Origin: JADJLQ01 sp034439915
GTDB lineage: Bacteria > Bacteroidota > Bacteroidia > Chitinophagales > Saprospiraceae
NCBI GenBank assembly: GCA_034439915.1
Contig: JAWXBI010000108.1
Coordinates: 1 to 20,129 of the forward strand
DNA: 20,129 nt
Direction: 5' to 3'
The notes below the pieces were generated by a model, which had not been told where the DNA came from, ran no database searches, and saw only the letters and a program-made list of their open reading frames with translations. The first letter of the stretch is position 1. Every line of letters starts with the position of its first letter. Positions 1 through 6,633 of the stretch are shown here, in pieces. A program made the translations under genes and the position numbers.

Positions 1-2
1 CA

Positions 3-275
3 ACAGCAGTGAAATATCGGCAAGTTGAAAAACCAATTCGCATCTTTCCAAACCCTAGTACCGGTATATTTAATATCGAATTGTCTCAACCAGCAACTAA
101 GTCTATGAAAATTCGATTAATTGGAATATCAGGGCAAATTGTGTTAGAAAACAATGCAGAAATTGGCAATCGTAACCAAACTATAGAAGCAGGATTGCTG
201 CCAGAGGGAATGTATTTCCTTCAACTTATTTCAGAAGGAAAACCAATAGCCATAGAGAAATTGATAAAACTGTAG
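3..275 (+). CDS. C-terminal end of a type IX secretion cargo protein (partial)
   Basis: The 3' end of a gene that enters from outside the window. The frame is open to the first base, so the GTG at position 9 need not be a start. The visible ~90 residues match a Por secretion-system type A sorting domain: an IFPNPSTG motif near the start, a central strand with ISGQIV, then LLPEGMYFLQL and a basic KLIKL terminus. In this family the domain directs export across the outer membrane by the T9SS and is removed or modified at the surface. The catalytic or binding part of the protein lies upstream and cannot be seen, so its function is unknown. A terminator-like hairpin follows 25 nt after the stop. 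Confidence 0.85.
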   Translation, partial: TAVKYRQVEKPIRIFPNPSTGIFNIELSQPATKSMKIRLIGISGQIVLENNAEIGNRNQTIEAGLLPEGMYFLQLISEGKPIAIEKLIKL

Positions 276-299
276 AAGTAGTTCGGAAGATCCATATAG

Positions 300-347
300 C
301 CGGGAAGAGATCAGGTGAGAGCTTGAATTTTTCCCGGTTTTTTATTT
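300..347 (+). terminator. Rho-independent-type terminator after the T9SS cargo gene
   Basis: A 7-bp perfect stem, CCGGGAA (300-306) with TTCCCGG (331-337), encloses a 24-nt loop and is followed by TTTTTTATTTT. It lies 25 nt after the upstream stop codon. The long loop makes it weaker than a textbook terminator. Confidence 0.6.
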
Positions 348-483
348 TACCAAATAAAGACTTATAAGGAAATTAAAGTATTACTATTTAGGTGATTATT
401 CCAAAATCTAGATTTAACAGTGGAGGGTAAATGTAATTATTATGGTATCTGATTTCAAAATCTTTCTACATTGAGATCATTAT

Positions 484-2127
484 ATGAAAACTATTTTATT
501 TTTTTTAGCATTTATATTCTTATCTGGAAAGACTCCAATCAATCCTCCCTCAACTTTTTCAGCAGATGTCATCATCTATGGCGGCACTTCAGCAGCCATC
601 ATCGCAGCCGTCCAGGTAAAAAAGATGGGGAAATCGGTGATCATAGTTTCCCCGGATATCCATATAGGTGGTCTATCATCCGGAGGACTAGGGTTTACAG
701 ACACCGGCAATAAAGAAGTCATCGGAGGCCTTTCCCGTGAATTTTATCAACGCTTATACCAGTATTACCAGGAGCCTTCCACCTGGAAATGGCAGAAAAA
801 AGAGGAATATGGCAACAAAGGCCAGGGTACACCGGCCATCGACGGAGATAGTCGTACGATGTGGATTTTTGAACCCCATATCGCGGAGAAGGTATTTGAG
901 GATTTTGTCAAAGATTATAAACTGGAAATATACCGGAATGAATGGCTTGACCGTACAACTAAAGGAGTCATTAAAAAATCCGGGAGCATTAGGTCCATAC
1001 GGACCTTGAGTGGCACGAGGTATATCGGAAAAATGTTTATTGACGCGACCTATGAAGGAGACCTCCTGGCAGCAGCAGGTATTAGTTATCATGTGGGCAG
1101 AGAAGACAATAAAGTATACGGTGAAAAATGGAACGGAGTACAGGCTGGAGTTTTCCAGCATGGTCATCATTTTAAATCCCGGGTCAGTCCATATAAAATT
1201 GCCAATGATTCTGTAAGTGGATTGTTACTGGAGATTTCTTCCGAATCCATCGCTCCGAATGGATCAGGGGACCATAAAATACAAGCATATTGTTTCAGGA
1301 TGTGCCTGAGTAATCACCCGGACAACCGGATACCTTTCACCAGACCTGAAGGATATGATTCCTCGAGGTATGAACTGCTCGCCAGAGTCTTTGCTGCGGG
1401 ATGGCGGGAAACCTTTGATAAATATGATGCGATTCCCAATCGTAAAACCGATACCAATAATCACGGTCCTTTCAGCACGGATTATATTGGTAAAAATTAT
1501 GCTTATCCGGAAGCGGGTTATGAACAACGCAAACAGATTATTAAGGAGCACCAATTATATCAAAAAGGCCTGATGTATTTTTTGCAAAATGATTCCCGGG
1601 TACCTCAAGATGTGGCAGAAAAAATGAAAGACTGGGGATTGCCCAAAGATGAATTCACCGACAATGGACATTGGCCGCACCAACTGTATATCCGGGAAGC
1701 CCGCAGGATGATAGGAGATTTTGTGATGAAAGAAGCGGATGCATTGGGCAAAACCAAAGTCCCTGGACCAATAGGAATGGGATCCTATGCCCTGGATGCC
1801 CACAATGCTCAACGATATATCAAAGCGGATGGTTATGTTCAAAATGAAGGGGATATCGGGGTACACCCGGATAAACCATATTCCATTGCCTATAAATCCA
1901 TTCTGCCAAAAGAAACGGAATGCAACAACCTCCTGGTACCGGTGTGTCTATCCAGTTCACATATTGCTTATGGCTCTATTCGGATGGAACCGGTGTTTAT
2001 GATTTTGGGACAATCGGCGGGTACGGCAGCAGTATTGTCCATAGAGCATAAAGTCAGTCCACAACAACTGCCTTATGAAAAATTAAAACCCATGTTATTG
2101 AAAGATAACCAGAGGCTTGAAAATTAA
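484..2127 (+). CDS. Secreted FAD-dependent oxidoreductase (FAD_oxidored family)
   Basis: A 547-residue flavoprotein. Residues 1-14 are hydrophobic and look like a Sec signal, so the enzyme probably acts in the periplasm or beyond. The dinucleotide-binding motif is at residues 28-45 and reads DVIIYGGTSAA rather than the classical GxGxxG; this variant is usual in the family. It is followed by IGGLSSGGLGFTDTGN (61-76). Mid-protein there is a FIDATYEGDLL element, and near the end a LGQSAGTAAVLS element typical of the last FAD-contacting helix. Relatives are often annotated as 'FAD-dependent oxidoreductase' or, dubiously, 'xanthan lyase'; the substrate is unknown. No clear Shine-Dalgarno precedes the ATG, which is common in Bacteroidota. 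It lies alone between the T9SS gene and an HTH fragment, so context does not reveal the substrate. Confidence 0.85.
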   Translation: MKTILFFLAFIFLSGKTPINPPSTFSADVIIYGGTSAAIIAAVQVKKMGKSVIIVSPDIHIGGLSSGGLGFTDTGNKEVIGGLSREFYQRLYQYYQEPSTWKWQKKEEYGNKGQGTPAIDGDSRTMWIFEPHIAEKVFEDFVKDYKLEIYRNEWLDRTTKGVIKKSGSIRSIRTLSGTRYIGKMFIDATYEGDLLAAAGISYHVGREDNKVYGEKWNGVQAGVFQHGHHFKSRVSPYKIANDSVSGLLLEISSESIAPNGSGDHKIQAYCFRMCLSNHPDNRIPFTRPEGYDSSRYELLARVFAAGWRETFDKYDAIPNRKTDTNNHGPFSTDYIGKNYAYPEAGYEQRKQIIKEHQLYQKGLMYFLQNDSRVPQDVAEKMKDWGLPKDEFTDNGHWPHQLYIREARRMIGDFVMKEADALGKTKVPGPIGMGSYALDAHNAQRYIKADGYVQNEGDIGVHPDKPYSIAYKSILPKETECNNLLVPVCLSSSHIAYGSIRMEPVFMILGQSAGTAAVLSIEHKVSPQQLPYEKLKPMLLKDNQRLEN

Positions 2128-2196
2128 ATATTGATGCTACTATAATTGAGCAAGAATCGGATTGGTCCTGTCCAAAGCCTCTATTAATTTTGAACC

Positions 2197-2508
2197 ATGA
2201 TTACTGACTTTCAAAAAATAGAACAAGCCATTCACTTTCTGAAACACAATTTTAAATCTCAGCCGGATCTGAACGAAATAGCCCGGCAGGTCTGCCTCAG
2301 CCCGTTTCATTTTCAGCGGATGTTCAAAGATTGGGCGGGGGTAAGCCCCAAAAAATTTCTTCAATACCTCACGCTGGAATATGCCAAAGGATTGTTGAAT
2401 AACGACATGGCCATACCGGAAGTAACAGAAGAAACTGGTTTGTCGAGTACCAGCCGTTTGCATGATTTATTTATTGGTATTGAAGGAATGACACCCGAAA
2501 CACCGTAA
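2197..2508 (+). pseudogene. Truncated Ada-like HTH/methyltransferase gene: only the AraC-type HTH domain remains
   Basis: Encodes 103 residues forming an AraC-type DNA-binding domain with two helix-turn-helix units (about residues 24-45 and 72-95). Motifs LSPFHFQRMF, WAGVSPKKFLQY and SRLHDLFIGIEGMTP match, as I recall the family, the N-terminal half of bifunctional HTH / methylated-DNA-[protein]-cysteine methyltransferases. Those proteins continue after GMTP for another ~170 residues carrying the PCHRV active site. Here the frame leaves the family consensus immediately after GMTP and ends in ETP-stop. Those last codons and the TAA are repeat sequence (compare 2492-2519 with 3110-3137). No PCHRV-like remnant is seen beyond the array, up to the next gene at 3702. 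The fragment could still bind DNA, but the repair domain is missing. An independent small AraC regulator is the alternative, less likely because of the abrupt junction. Confidence 0.7.
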
Positions 2509-3515
2509 AATAAGCCTAAGTTTTTAAGGAGTCCACTTATTGCAAAGTCGGAGTGGAACTCCTCCCGATCGGAAGTGTGTTTTTGAGGGGTTGCACCCCG
2601 AAACGGAAGTGTGTTTTTGAGGGGTTGCACCCCGAAACACCATAAAATAAGGCTCAGTTTTAAGGAGTCCACTTGCACCCCGAAACACCATAAAACAAGC
2701 CTGAGTTTTAAAGAATCCACTTATTGCAAAGTCGGAGTGGAACTCCCGAACGGAAGGGTGTTTTTGAGGGGTTGCACCCCGAAACACCATAAAATAAGGC
2801 TGAGTTTTAAGGAGTCCACTTATTGCAAAGTCGGAGTGGAACTCCTCCCGAACGGAAGTGTGTTTTTGAGGGGTTGCACCCAGAAACACCATAAAATAAG
2901 CCTAAGTTTTTAAGGAGTCCACTTATTGCAAAGTCGGAGTGGAACTCCCGAACGGAAGTGTGTTTTTGAGGGGTTGCCCCGAAACGGAAGGGTGTTTTTG
3001 AGGGGTTGCACCCCGAAACACCATAAAATAAGGCTGAGTTTTAAGGAGTCCACTTATTACAAAGTCGGAGTGGAACTCCTCCCGAACGGAAGTGTGTTTT
3101 TGAGGGGTTGCACCCCGAAACACCATAAAATAAGCCAAAGTTTTTAAGAAGTTCCACTTATTGCAAAGTCGGAGTGGAACTCCTCCCGATCGGAAGTGTG
3201 TTTTTGAGGGGTTGCACCCCGAAACGGAAGGGTGTTTTTGAGGGGTTGCACCCCGAAACACCATAAAATAAGGCTGAGTTTTTAAGAAGTTCCACTTATT
3301 GCAAAGTCGGAGTGGAACTCCTCCCGAACGGAAGTGTGTTTTTGAGGGGTTGCACCCCGAAACACCATAAAATAAGCCAAAGTTTTTAAGGAGTCCACTT
3401 ATTGCAAAGTCGGAGTGGAACTCCTCCCGAACGGAAGTGTGTTTTTGAGGGGTTGCACCCCGAAACACCATAAAATAAGCCTATGATTTTAGGAATTATA
3501 CTTATTGCAAGTAAA
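2492..3515. repeat. Tandem array of ~103-bp units, each with two potential hairpins
   Basis: About nine units plus a decayed end. The anchor CCACTTATTGCAAAGTCGG or a variant starts at 2533, 2717, 2816, 2919, 3050, 3154, 3292 and 3395. A unit at 2669 is shortened by an internal deletion, and a degenerate copy lies near 3500. Common spacing is 99-105 nt; three intervals are 131-138 nt because a ~34-nt segment is duplicated. Each unit can form hairpin 1 (GTTCCACT or AGTCCACT with AGTGGAAC) and hairpin 2 (GTGTTT and GGGGT, loop TGC, then ACCCC and AAACAC). Linkers alternate between AAGCCTAAG/AAGCCAAAG and AAGGCTGAG types, giving a dimer period of about 234-242 nt. The units have no unique spacers, no transposase and no obvious coding role. 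Function unknown; a REP/MITE-like element amplified in place is plausible. Confidence 0.9.
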
Positions 3516-3530
3516 AAGAAATTGATGCGG

Positions 3531-3701
3531 TTTTTTAGAGGGATAATAAAGTAAGGCTCTGTATAGATTGGATAAAAATTAACCGAATGAATATGAGCAT
3601 TTTGGGTAATTTAAAAATCCGGCTTTTCTTACGGCTGAAATGGGACGACTTGTCCTGTAAACCTGAAACATGCATGTAAAAGATTCCTGTATATTTAAGC
3701 G
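3531..3701. other. AT-rich intergenic stretch between the repeat array and the next gene
   Basis: I see no gene, no array unit and no remnant of the missing methyltransferase domain here. TATATTTA at 3690-3697 resembles the Bacteroidota -7 element with one mismatch, but it lies only 4 nt before the ATG at 3702 and would give an almost leaderless message. Confidence 0.5.
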
Positions 3702-4310
3702 ATGGGTTTAACATTACATTACCGGGGGCGATTTAAAGCACAGGCTGCTTTGCCTGAAATGATTGCTGAAGTAAAAAATATTGCAGAAGTTAATTCCTGG
3801 AGATATACCATTTTTAACGAAGAATTCCCTGAGCCGGAGTTGCAATCCAATCCGATCCAGGAAACATTGTATGGTATGATTATGAATATACCTCAATGCG
3901 AGCCGGTATTTTTATGTTTTGCCTCAGACCTCCATTTAGTGAATCCGGTATGGCTTGAACCAGCCAGCCAGGGGCAGCTGGAAGACCAGGAAATGTTATA
4001 CCTGGTTTTCACCAAAACGCAATATGCCGGAGCAGAAATCCATAAAAAGATCGTTCACCTCCTCAAATATATCAGTCAGAAATATTTTGATGATTTTATT
4101 GTCGCAGATGACGGCCAATATTGGGAGACCGGAGATCCTCTGATCCTGGATCAACAATTTAAACAATATAATCAGTATTTGTCGGCCGTGCAGACTTCGA
4201 TCGGGTCAATGCCTGCCTCCGTGAATGAAAGCCCGGATGAACTCGTAAATCGGATCGTTCAACTACTTAAAAATAACCCGGATTTTAAGGGATTGGATGA
4301 AGAAAAATGA
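3702..4310 (+). CDS. Conserved-looking protein of unknown function, 202 aa
   Basis: A soluble protein with no signal peptide or membrane segment. It begins MGLTLHYRGRF and continues with a segment for a two-layer alpha/beta fold: an amphipathic helix (about 17-30), then NSWRYTIFNEEF. A Cys-Glu-Pro-hydrophobic strand (CEPVFLCFASDLHLVNP) and an acidic DDFIVADDGQYWETGD stretch near residue 135 follow. The C-terminal ~40 residues are a polar helix. I recall similar short bacterial proteins starting with GxTxHYRG and annotated hypothetical, but I cannot name a domain or activity. It stands alone between the repeat array and serC, with 140 nt to serC, so context does not suggest a role. Normal codon texture and length support a real gene. 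Confidence 0.7.
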   Translation: MGLTLHYRGRFKAQAALPEMIAEVKNIAEVNSWRYTIFNEEFPEPELQSNPIQETLYGMIMNIPQCEPVFLCFASDLHLVNPVWLEPASQGQLEDQEMLYLVFTKTQYAGAEIHKKIVHLLKYISQKYFDDFIVADDGQYWETGDPLILDQQFKQYNQYLSAVQTSIGSMPASVNESPDELVNRIVQLLKNNPDFKGLDEEK

Positions 4311-4411
4311 ACCGAATGACCTGATTCCTGTGCATAAATCCGGAGAACCGGCCTTCTTCAAAATGACAATTCTTTAATCCATTTCATAGCTCCGTTCATC
4401 CCTATAATCTA

Positions 4412-4419
4412 TACCTTTA
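4412..4419 (+). promoter_or_regulatory. Possible -7 element upstream of serC
   Basis: TACCTTTA differs by one base from the Bacteroidota -7 consensus TAnnTTTG and lies 31 nt before the serC ATG. I see no convincing TTG -33 element at normal spacing, so this is weak. Confidence 0.3.
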
Positions 4420-4450
4420 CATCTCCAAAAATAAACCTATTTAGTCCGTT

Positions 4451-5527
4451 ATGAAAAAACACAATTTTAACCCAGGCCCTGCAATCTTACCGGAGACGGT
4501 AATACAACAAGCTGCGCAAGCAGTTTTGGATTATAATGGCAGCGGGTTATCTATTCTCGAAATCTCTCACCGCGGCTCCGAATTTGTGGCTATCATCGAA
4601 GAGGCGATCAGCCTGACCAGGGAATTATTAGGGTTATCCGATGATTATCATGTGTTATTTACAACCGGTGGAGCCAGTACCCAGTTTTTTATGTTAGCTA
4701 TGAACCTGCTTAACGAAGGAGAAACCGCTGCTTATACCGATACGGGTACCTGGGCCAATAAAGCGATCAAAGAAGCCAAAGCCTATGGTTCGATTAAGGT
4801 GATTGCCTCGTCTAAGGACAAAAATTATTCTTTTATTCCCAAAGACCTGAGTGCATTGCCTGCGGATGCCCGGTTTTTGCACCTGACCAGCAACAATACG
4901 ATATTCGGAACCCAGATCCACGAATGGCCGGCAGTACCAGTGCCTATCATATGTGATATGTCATCGGATATCTTTAGCAAACCGATCCCTGTTGAAAAAT
5001 TCGGGATGATTTATGCCGGTGCCCAGAAAAACGCAGGGGCTGCCGGCGTAACTATGGTCATTTTAAGAAAAGATATGGTAAGGTCTGACCTTACACACCA
5101 CATGCCGCCTATGCTGGACTACAAAACCTATATCGCTGAAAACTCATTGTACAACACACCACCCGTTTTTTCTATATATGTAACCATGCTGACCCTCAGA
5201 TGGATAAAAGCCTTGGGCGGATTGGAAGGCATACAAAAAATCAATCAGGCCAAAGCCAAAATATTGTATGATGAGATAGATTCCAATCCTTATTTTAAAG
5301 GTACCGTTGCGGTAGAAGACAGATCCCTGATGAATGTGTGCTTTGTCTGCGACAACGAGACCCTGGAAAATGAATTTGCCACCGACGCCAAAAATGCCGG
5401 TTGTGTCAACTTAAAAGGGCACCGGTCTGTGGGTGGTTTCAGGGCTTCCATTTACAATGCTATGCCCATAGAAAGTGTACAGGTTTTAGTAGACACCATG
5501 AATTCTTTTGCATTGAAAAAAGGCTGA
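4451..5527 (+). CDS. serC: Phosphoserine aminotransferase
   Basis: Transfers an amino group from glutamate to 3-phosphohydroxypyruvate in serine synthesis; the enzyme family can also serve the parallel step in pyridoxal phosphate synthesis. The 358 residues match the usual length of about 360. Visible features are FNPGPA at the N-terminus, SHRGSEF, the cofactor-phosphate motif GGAST, the aromatic stack region DTGTWANKA, substrate motif TSNNTIFGTQ, the PLP-ring aspartate in CDMSSDIFS, and the Schiff-base lysine K193 in YAGAQKNAG. It acts in the cytoplasm as a dimer. In many Bacteroidota serC is followed by serA; here no serA is present and the next gene is a metallopeptidase starting about 5 nt after the stop, so the two are probably co-transcribed without an obvious pathway link. 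Confidence 0.97.
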   Translation: MKKHNFNPGPAILPETVIQQAAQAVLDYNGSGLSILEISHRGSEFVAIIEEAISLTRELLGLSDDYHVLFTTGGASTQFFMLAMNLLNEGETAAYTDTGTWANKAIKEAKAYGSIKVIASSKDKNYSFIPKDLSALPADARFLHLTSNNTIFGTQIHEWPAVPVPIICDMSSDIFSKPIPVEKFGMIYAGAQKNAGAAGVTMVILRKDMVRSDLTHHMPPMLDYKTYIAENSLYNTPPVFSIYVTMLTLRWIKALGGLEGIQKINQAKAKILYDEIDSNPYFKGTVAVEDRSLMNVCFVCDNETLENEFATDAKNAGCVNLKGHRSVGGFRASIYNAMPIESVQVLVDTMNSFALKKG

Positions 5528-5532
5528 TACCA

Positions 5533-6282
5533 TTGGACGCAATTCCCGCTTCTGCAGAGCAGACCTTCATTGAATGGGCCGGTCACCGGATCCCTTTTGT
5601 GATTATAAAAGAACGTCGGAGAAGTATACGGGTTGCCTTTGGGAAAAGAATGATTACCTTAAGATTGCCCCTGCTGTTGTCACCAGAGAATAAGTCCAAA
5701 CACATTGAAAAAAGTAAAAATTGGGCCATCGACCAACTTAAGATCAAACCCGGTTTGATTCAACATTTTTTAATTAAATCATATTCTCATGGTCAATGGC
5801 TTTCCCTTTATGGTAGAAGGTATTTATTAAGCATTAATTTTCACGACCGGAAAATCAACCGGGCTCAGGTCAAAGGCCAGTTGCTGGAATTGTTTTTGTC
5901 TACTTCTTTACCGGACCATCAACGACCAGAAATTATAAGATATTTGCTTAGCAGGGCTATTGCTAACGATTGCCACGATTCTATTGTAAAACGGGTGAAT
6001 GAATTGAATGATCAACATTTTAAACAACCGGTTCAAAATATCCGCTTAAAGCTGAATCAATCAAACTGGGGATCCTGCAGTTCAAAAAACAATATCAACT
6101 TGTCCGCCAGGTTATTATTTGCCCCTTCAGCGGTTATCGATTATGTTATTATTCATGAACTTGCACATCTGATTCAACACAACCACAGTGCCCGATACTG
6201 GGATTTGGTGGCGAAAGTAATGCCGGAGTATAAAAAGCACGAAACCTGGTTGGATACCCATAGTCATTTGTGTGAGTTTTGA
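5533..6282 (+). CDS. YgjP/DUF45-type zinc metallopeptidase-like protein
   Basis: About 249 residues, cytoplasmic. The family signature WGSCS (NWGSCSSKNNINLS) is followed by the zinc motif HELAHLIQHNH: H208, E209 and H212 with a third histidine H218 before ARYW, the usual HExxH-x5-H spacing. The N-terminal KERRRSIRVAF strand is also typical. The family is linked to SprT/WLM peptidases; physiological substrates are unknown. I chose TTG at 5533 as start: it lies 5 nt after the serC stop and 9 nt after AAAAAAGG (5516-5523), and the family's conserved region begins shortly after it. An upstream TTG at 5401 would overlap serC by 127 nt and add unrelated Cys/His-rich residues, so I reject it. Downstream lies only repeat DNA. 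Confidence 0.85.
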   Translation: MDAIPASAEQTFIEWAGHRIPFVIIKERRRSIRVAFGKRMITLRLPLLLSPENKSKHIEKSKNWAIDQLKIKPGLIQHFLIKSYSHGQWLSLYGRRYLLSINFHDRKINRAQVKGQLLELFLSTSLPDHQRPEIIRYLLSRAIANDCHDSIVKRVNELNDQHFKQPVQNIRLKLNQSNWGSCSSKNNINLSARLLFAPSAVIDYVIIHELAHLIQHNHSARYWDLVAKVMPEYKKHETWLDTHSHLCEF

Positions 6283-6291
6283 GTAGTCAGT

Positions 6292-6333
6292 GGTCAGGTT
6301 TCATCGATCAGGTTTCAGCGACCAGGTTTCAGC
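6292..6333. repeat. Three tandem 14-bp repeats
   Basis: Three units at 6292-6305, 6306-6319 and 6320-6333 follow the pattern GRYCAGGTTTCAKC. They begin about 10 nt after the metallopeptidase stop codon and open a 340-bp patch made entirely of short tandem repeats. Confidence 0.85.
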
Positions 6334-6338
6334 AATGC

Positions 6339-6449
6339 CCCCTTCCCCTTTAACCCTTCCCCTTTAACCTTTAACCCTTGACCTTTAACCCTTCCCCTTT
6401 AACCCTTGACCTTTAACCCTTGACCTTTAACCCTTCCCCTTTTTAACCT
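6339..6449. repeat. Second 14-bp tandem repeat, seven units plus a half unit
   Basis: Units read CCTTCCCCTTTAAC or CCTTGACCTTTAAC in the order C, C, half (CTTTAAC), G, C, G, G, C, the last with two extra T. One strand is strongly pyrimidine-rich. A further copy lies at 6663-6680 inside the symporter coding sequence. Confidence 0.9.
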
Positions 6450-6453
6450 ATAT

Positions 6454-6591
6454 GTTGAATTGTTGAATTGTTGAACTGTTGAACTGTTGAACTGTTGAAC
6501 TGTTGAACTGTTGAACTGTTGAATTGTTGAATTGTTGAACTGTTGAATTGTTGAATTGTTGAATTGTTGAATTGTTGAATTGTTGAATTGT
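6454..6591. repeat. Octanucleotide tandem repeat, 17 units
   Basis: Seventeen uninterrupted 8-bp units: GTTGAATT (10 copies) and GTTGAACT (7 copies, units 3-8 and 11). The clustering of variants suggests stepwise expansion by slippage. On the minus strand three units give an 8-residue period (NSTIQQFN), so the array is open in that frame, but there is no sign it is a gene. Two more octamers (GCTGAATT, GTTGAACT) lie at 6613-6628, and a reversed copy begins at the right edge of the window. Confidence 0.95.
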
Positions 6592-6612
6592 CAGTCACTC
6601 TTATCACAGTCT

Positions 6613-6630
6613 GCTGAATTGTTGAACTGT
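6613..6630. repeat. Detached two-unit copy of the octamer repeat
   Basis: GCTGAATT followed by GTTGAACT, separated from the 17-unit array by about 20 unrelated bases and ending 4 nt before the symporter stop codon. The GCTGAATTGTTGAA arrangement also appears, on the opposite strand, in 20107-20129. Confidence 0.8.
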
Positions 6631-6633
6631 CAT

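Noticed and set aside
754..1170. Minus-strand 138-residue frame within the FAD oxidoreductase gene
   Set aside because: Antisense shadow of a well-supported flavoprotein gene; no domain or start signal of its own.
2361..2892. Minus-strand proteins of about 120 residues across the repeat array and the HTH gene
   Set aside because: They share the repeat peptides, overlap each other in different frames and run antisense into the HTH gene; they are composition artefacts.
2560..3470. Hairpins of the array as transcription terminators
   Set aside because: The GGGGT-TGC-ACCCC stems are not followed by a T-run on either strand, so they do not look like intrinsic terminators.
2492..3515. CRISPR array
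   Set aside because: The units are about 103 bp and repeat over their whole length; there are no unique spacers and no cas genes nearby.
5401..5532. N-terminal extension of the metallopeptidase from TTG 5401
   Set aside because: It overlaps serC coding sequence by 127 nt, is Cys/His-rich and unlike the family; the TTG at 5533 has a better upstream site.
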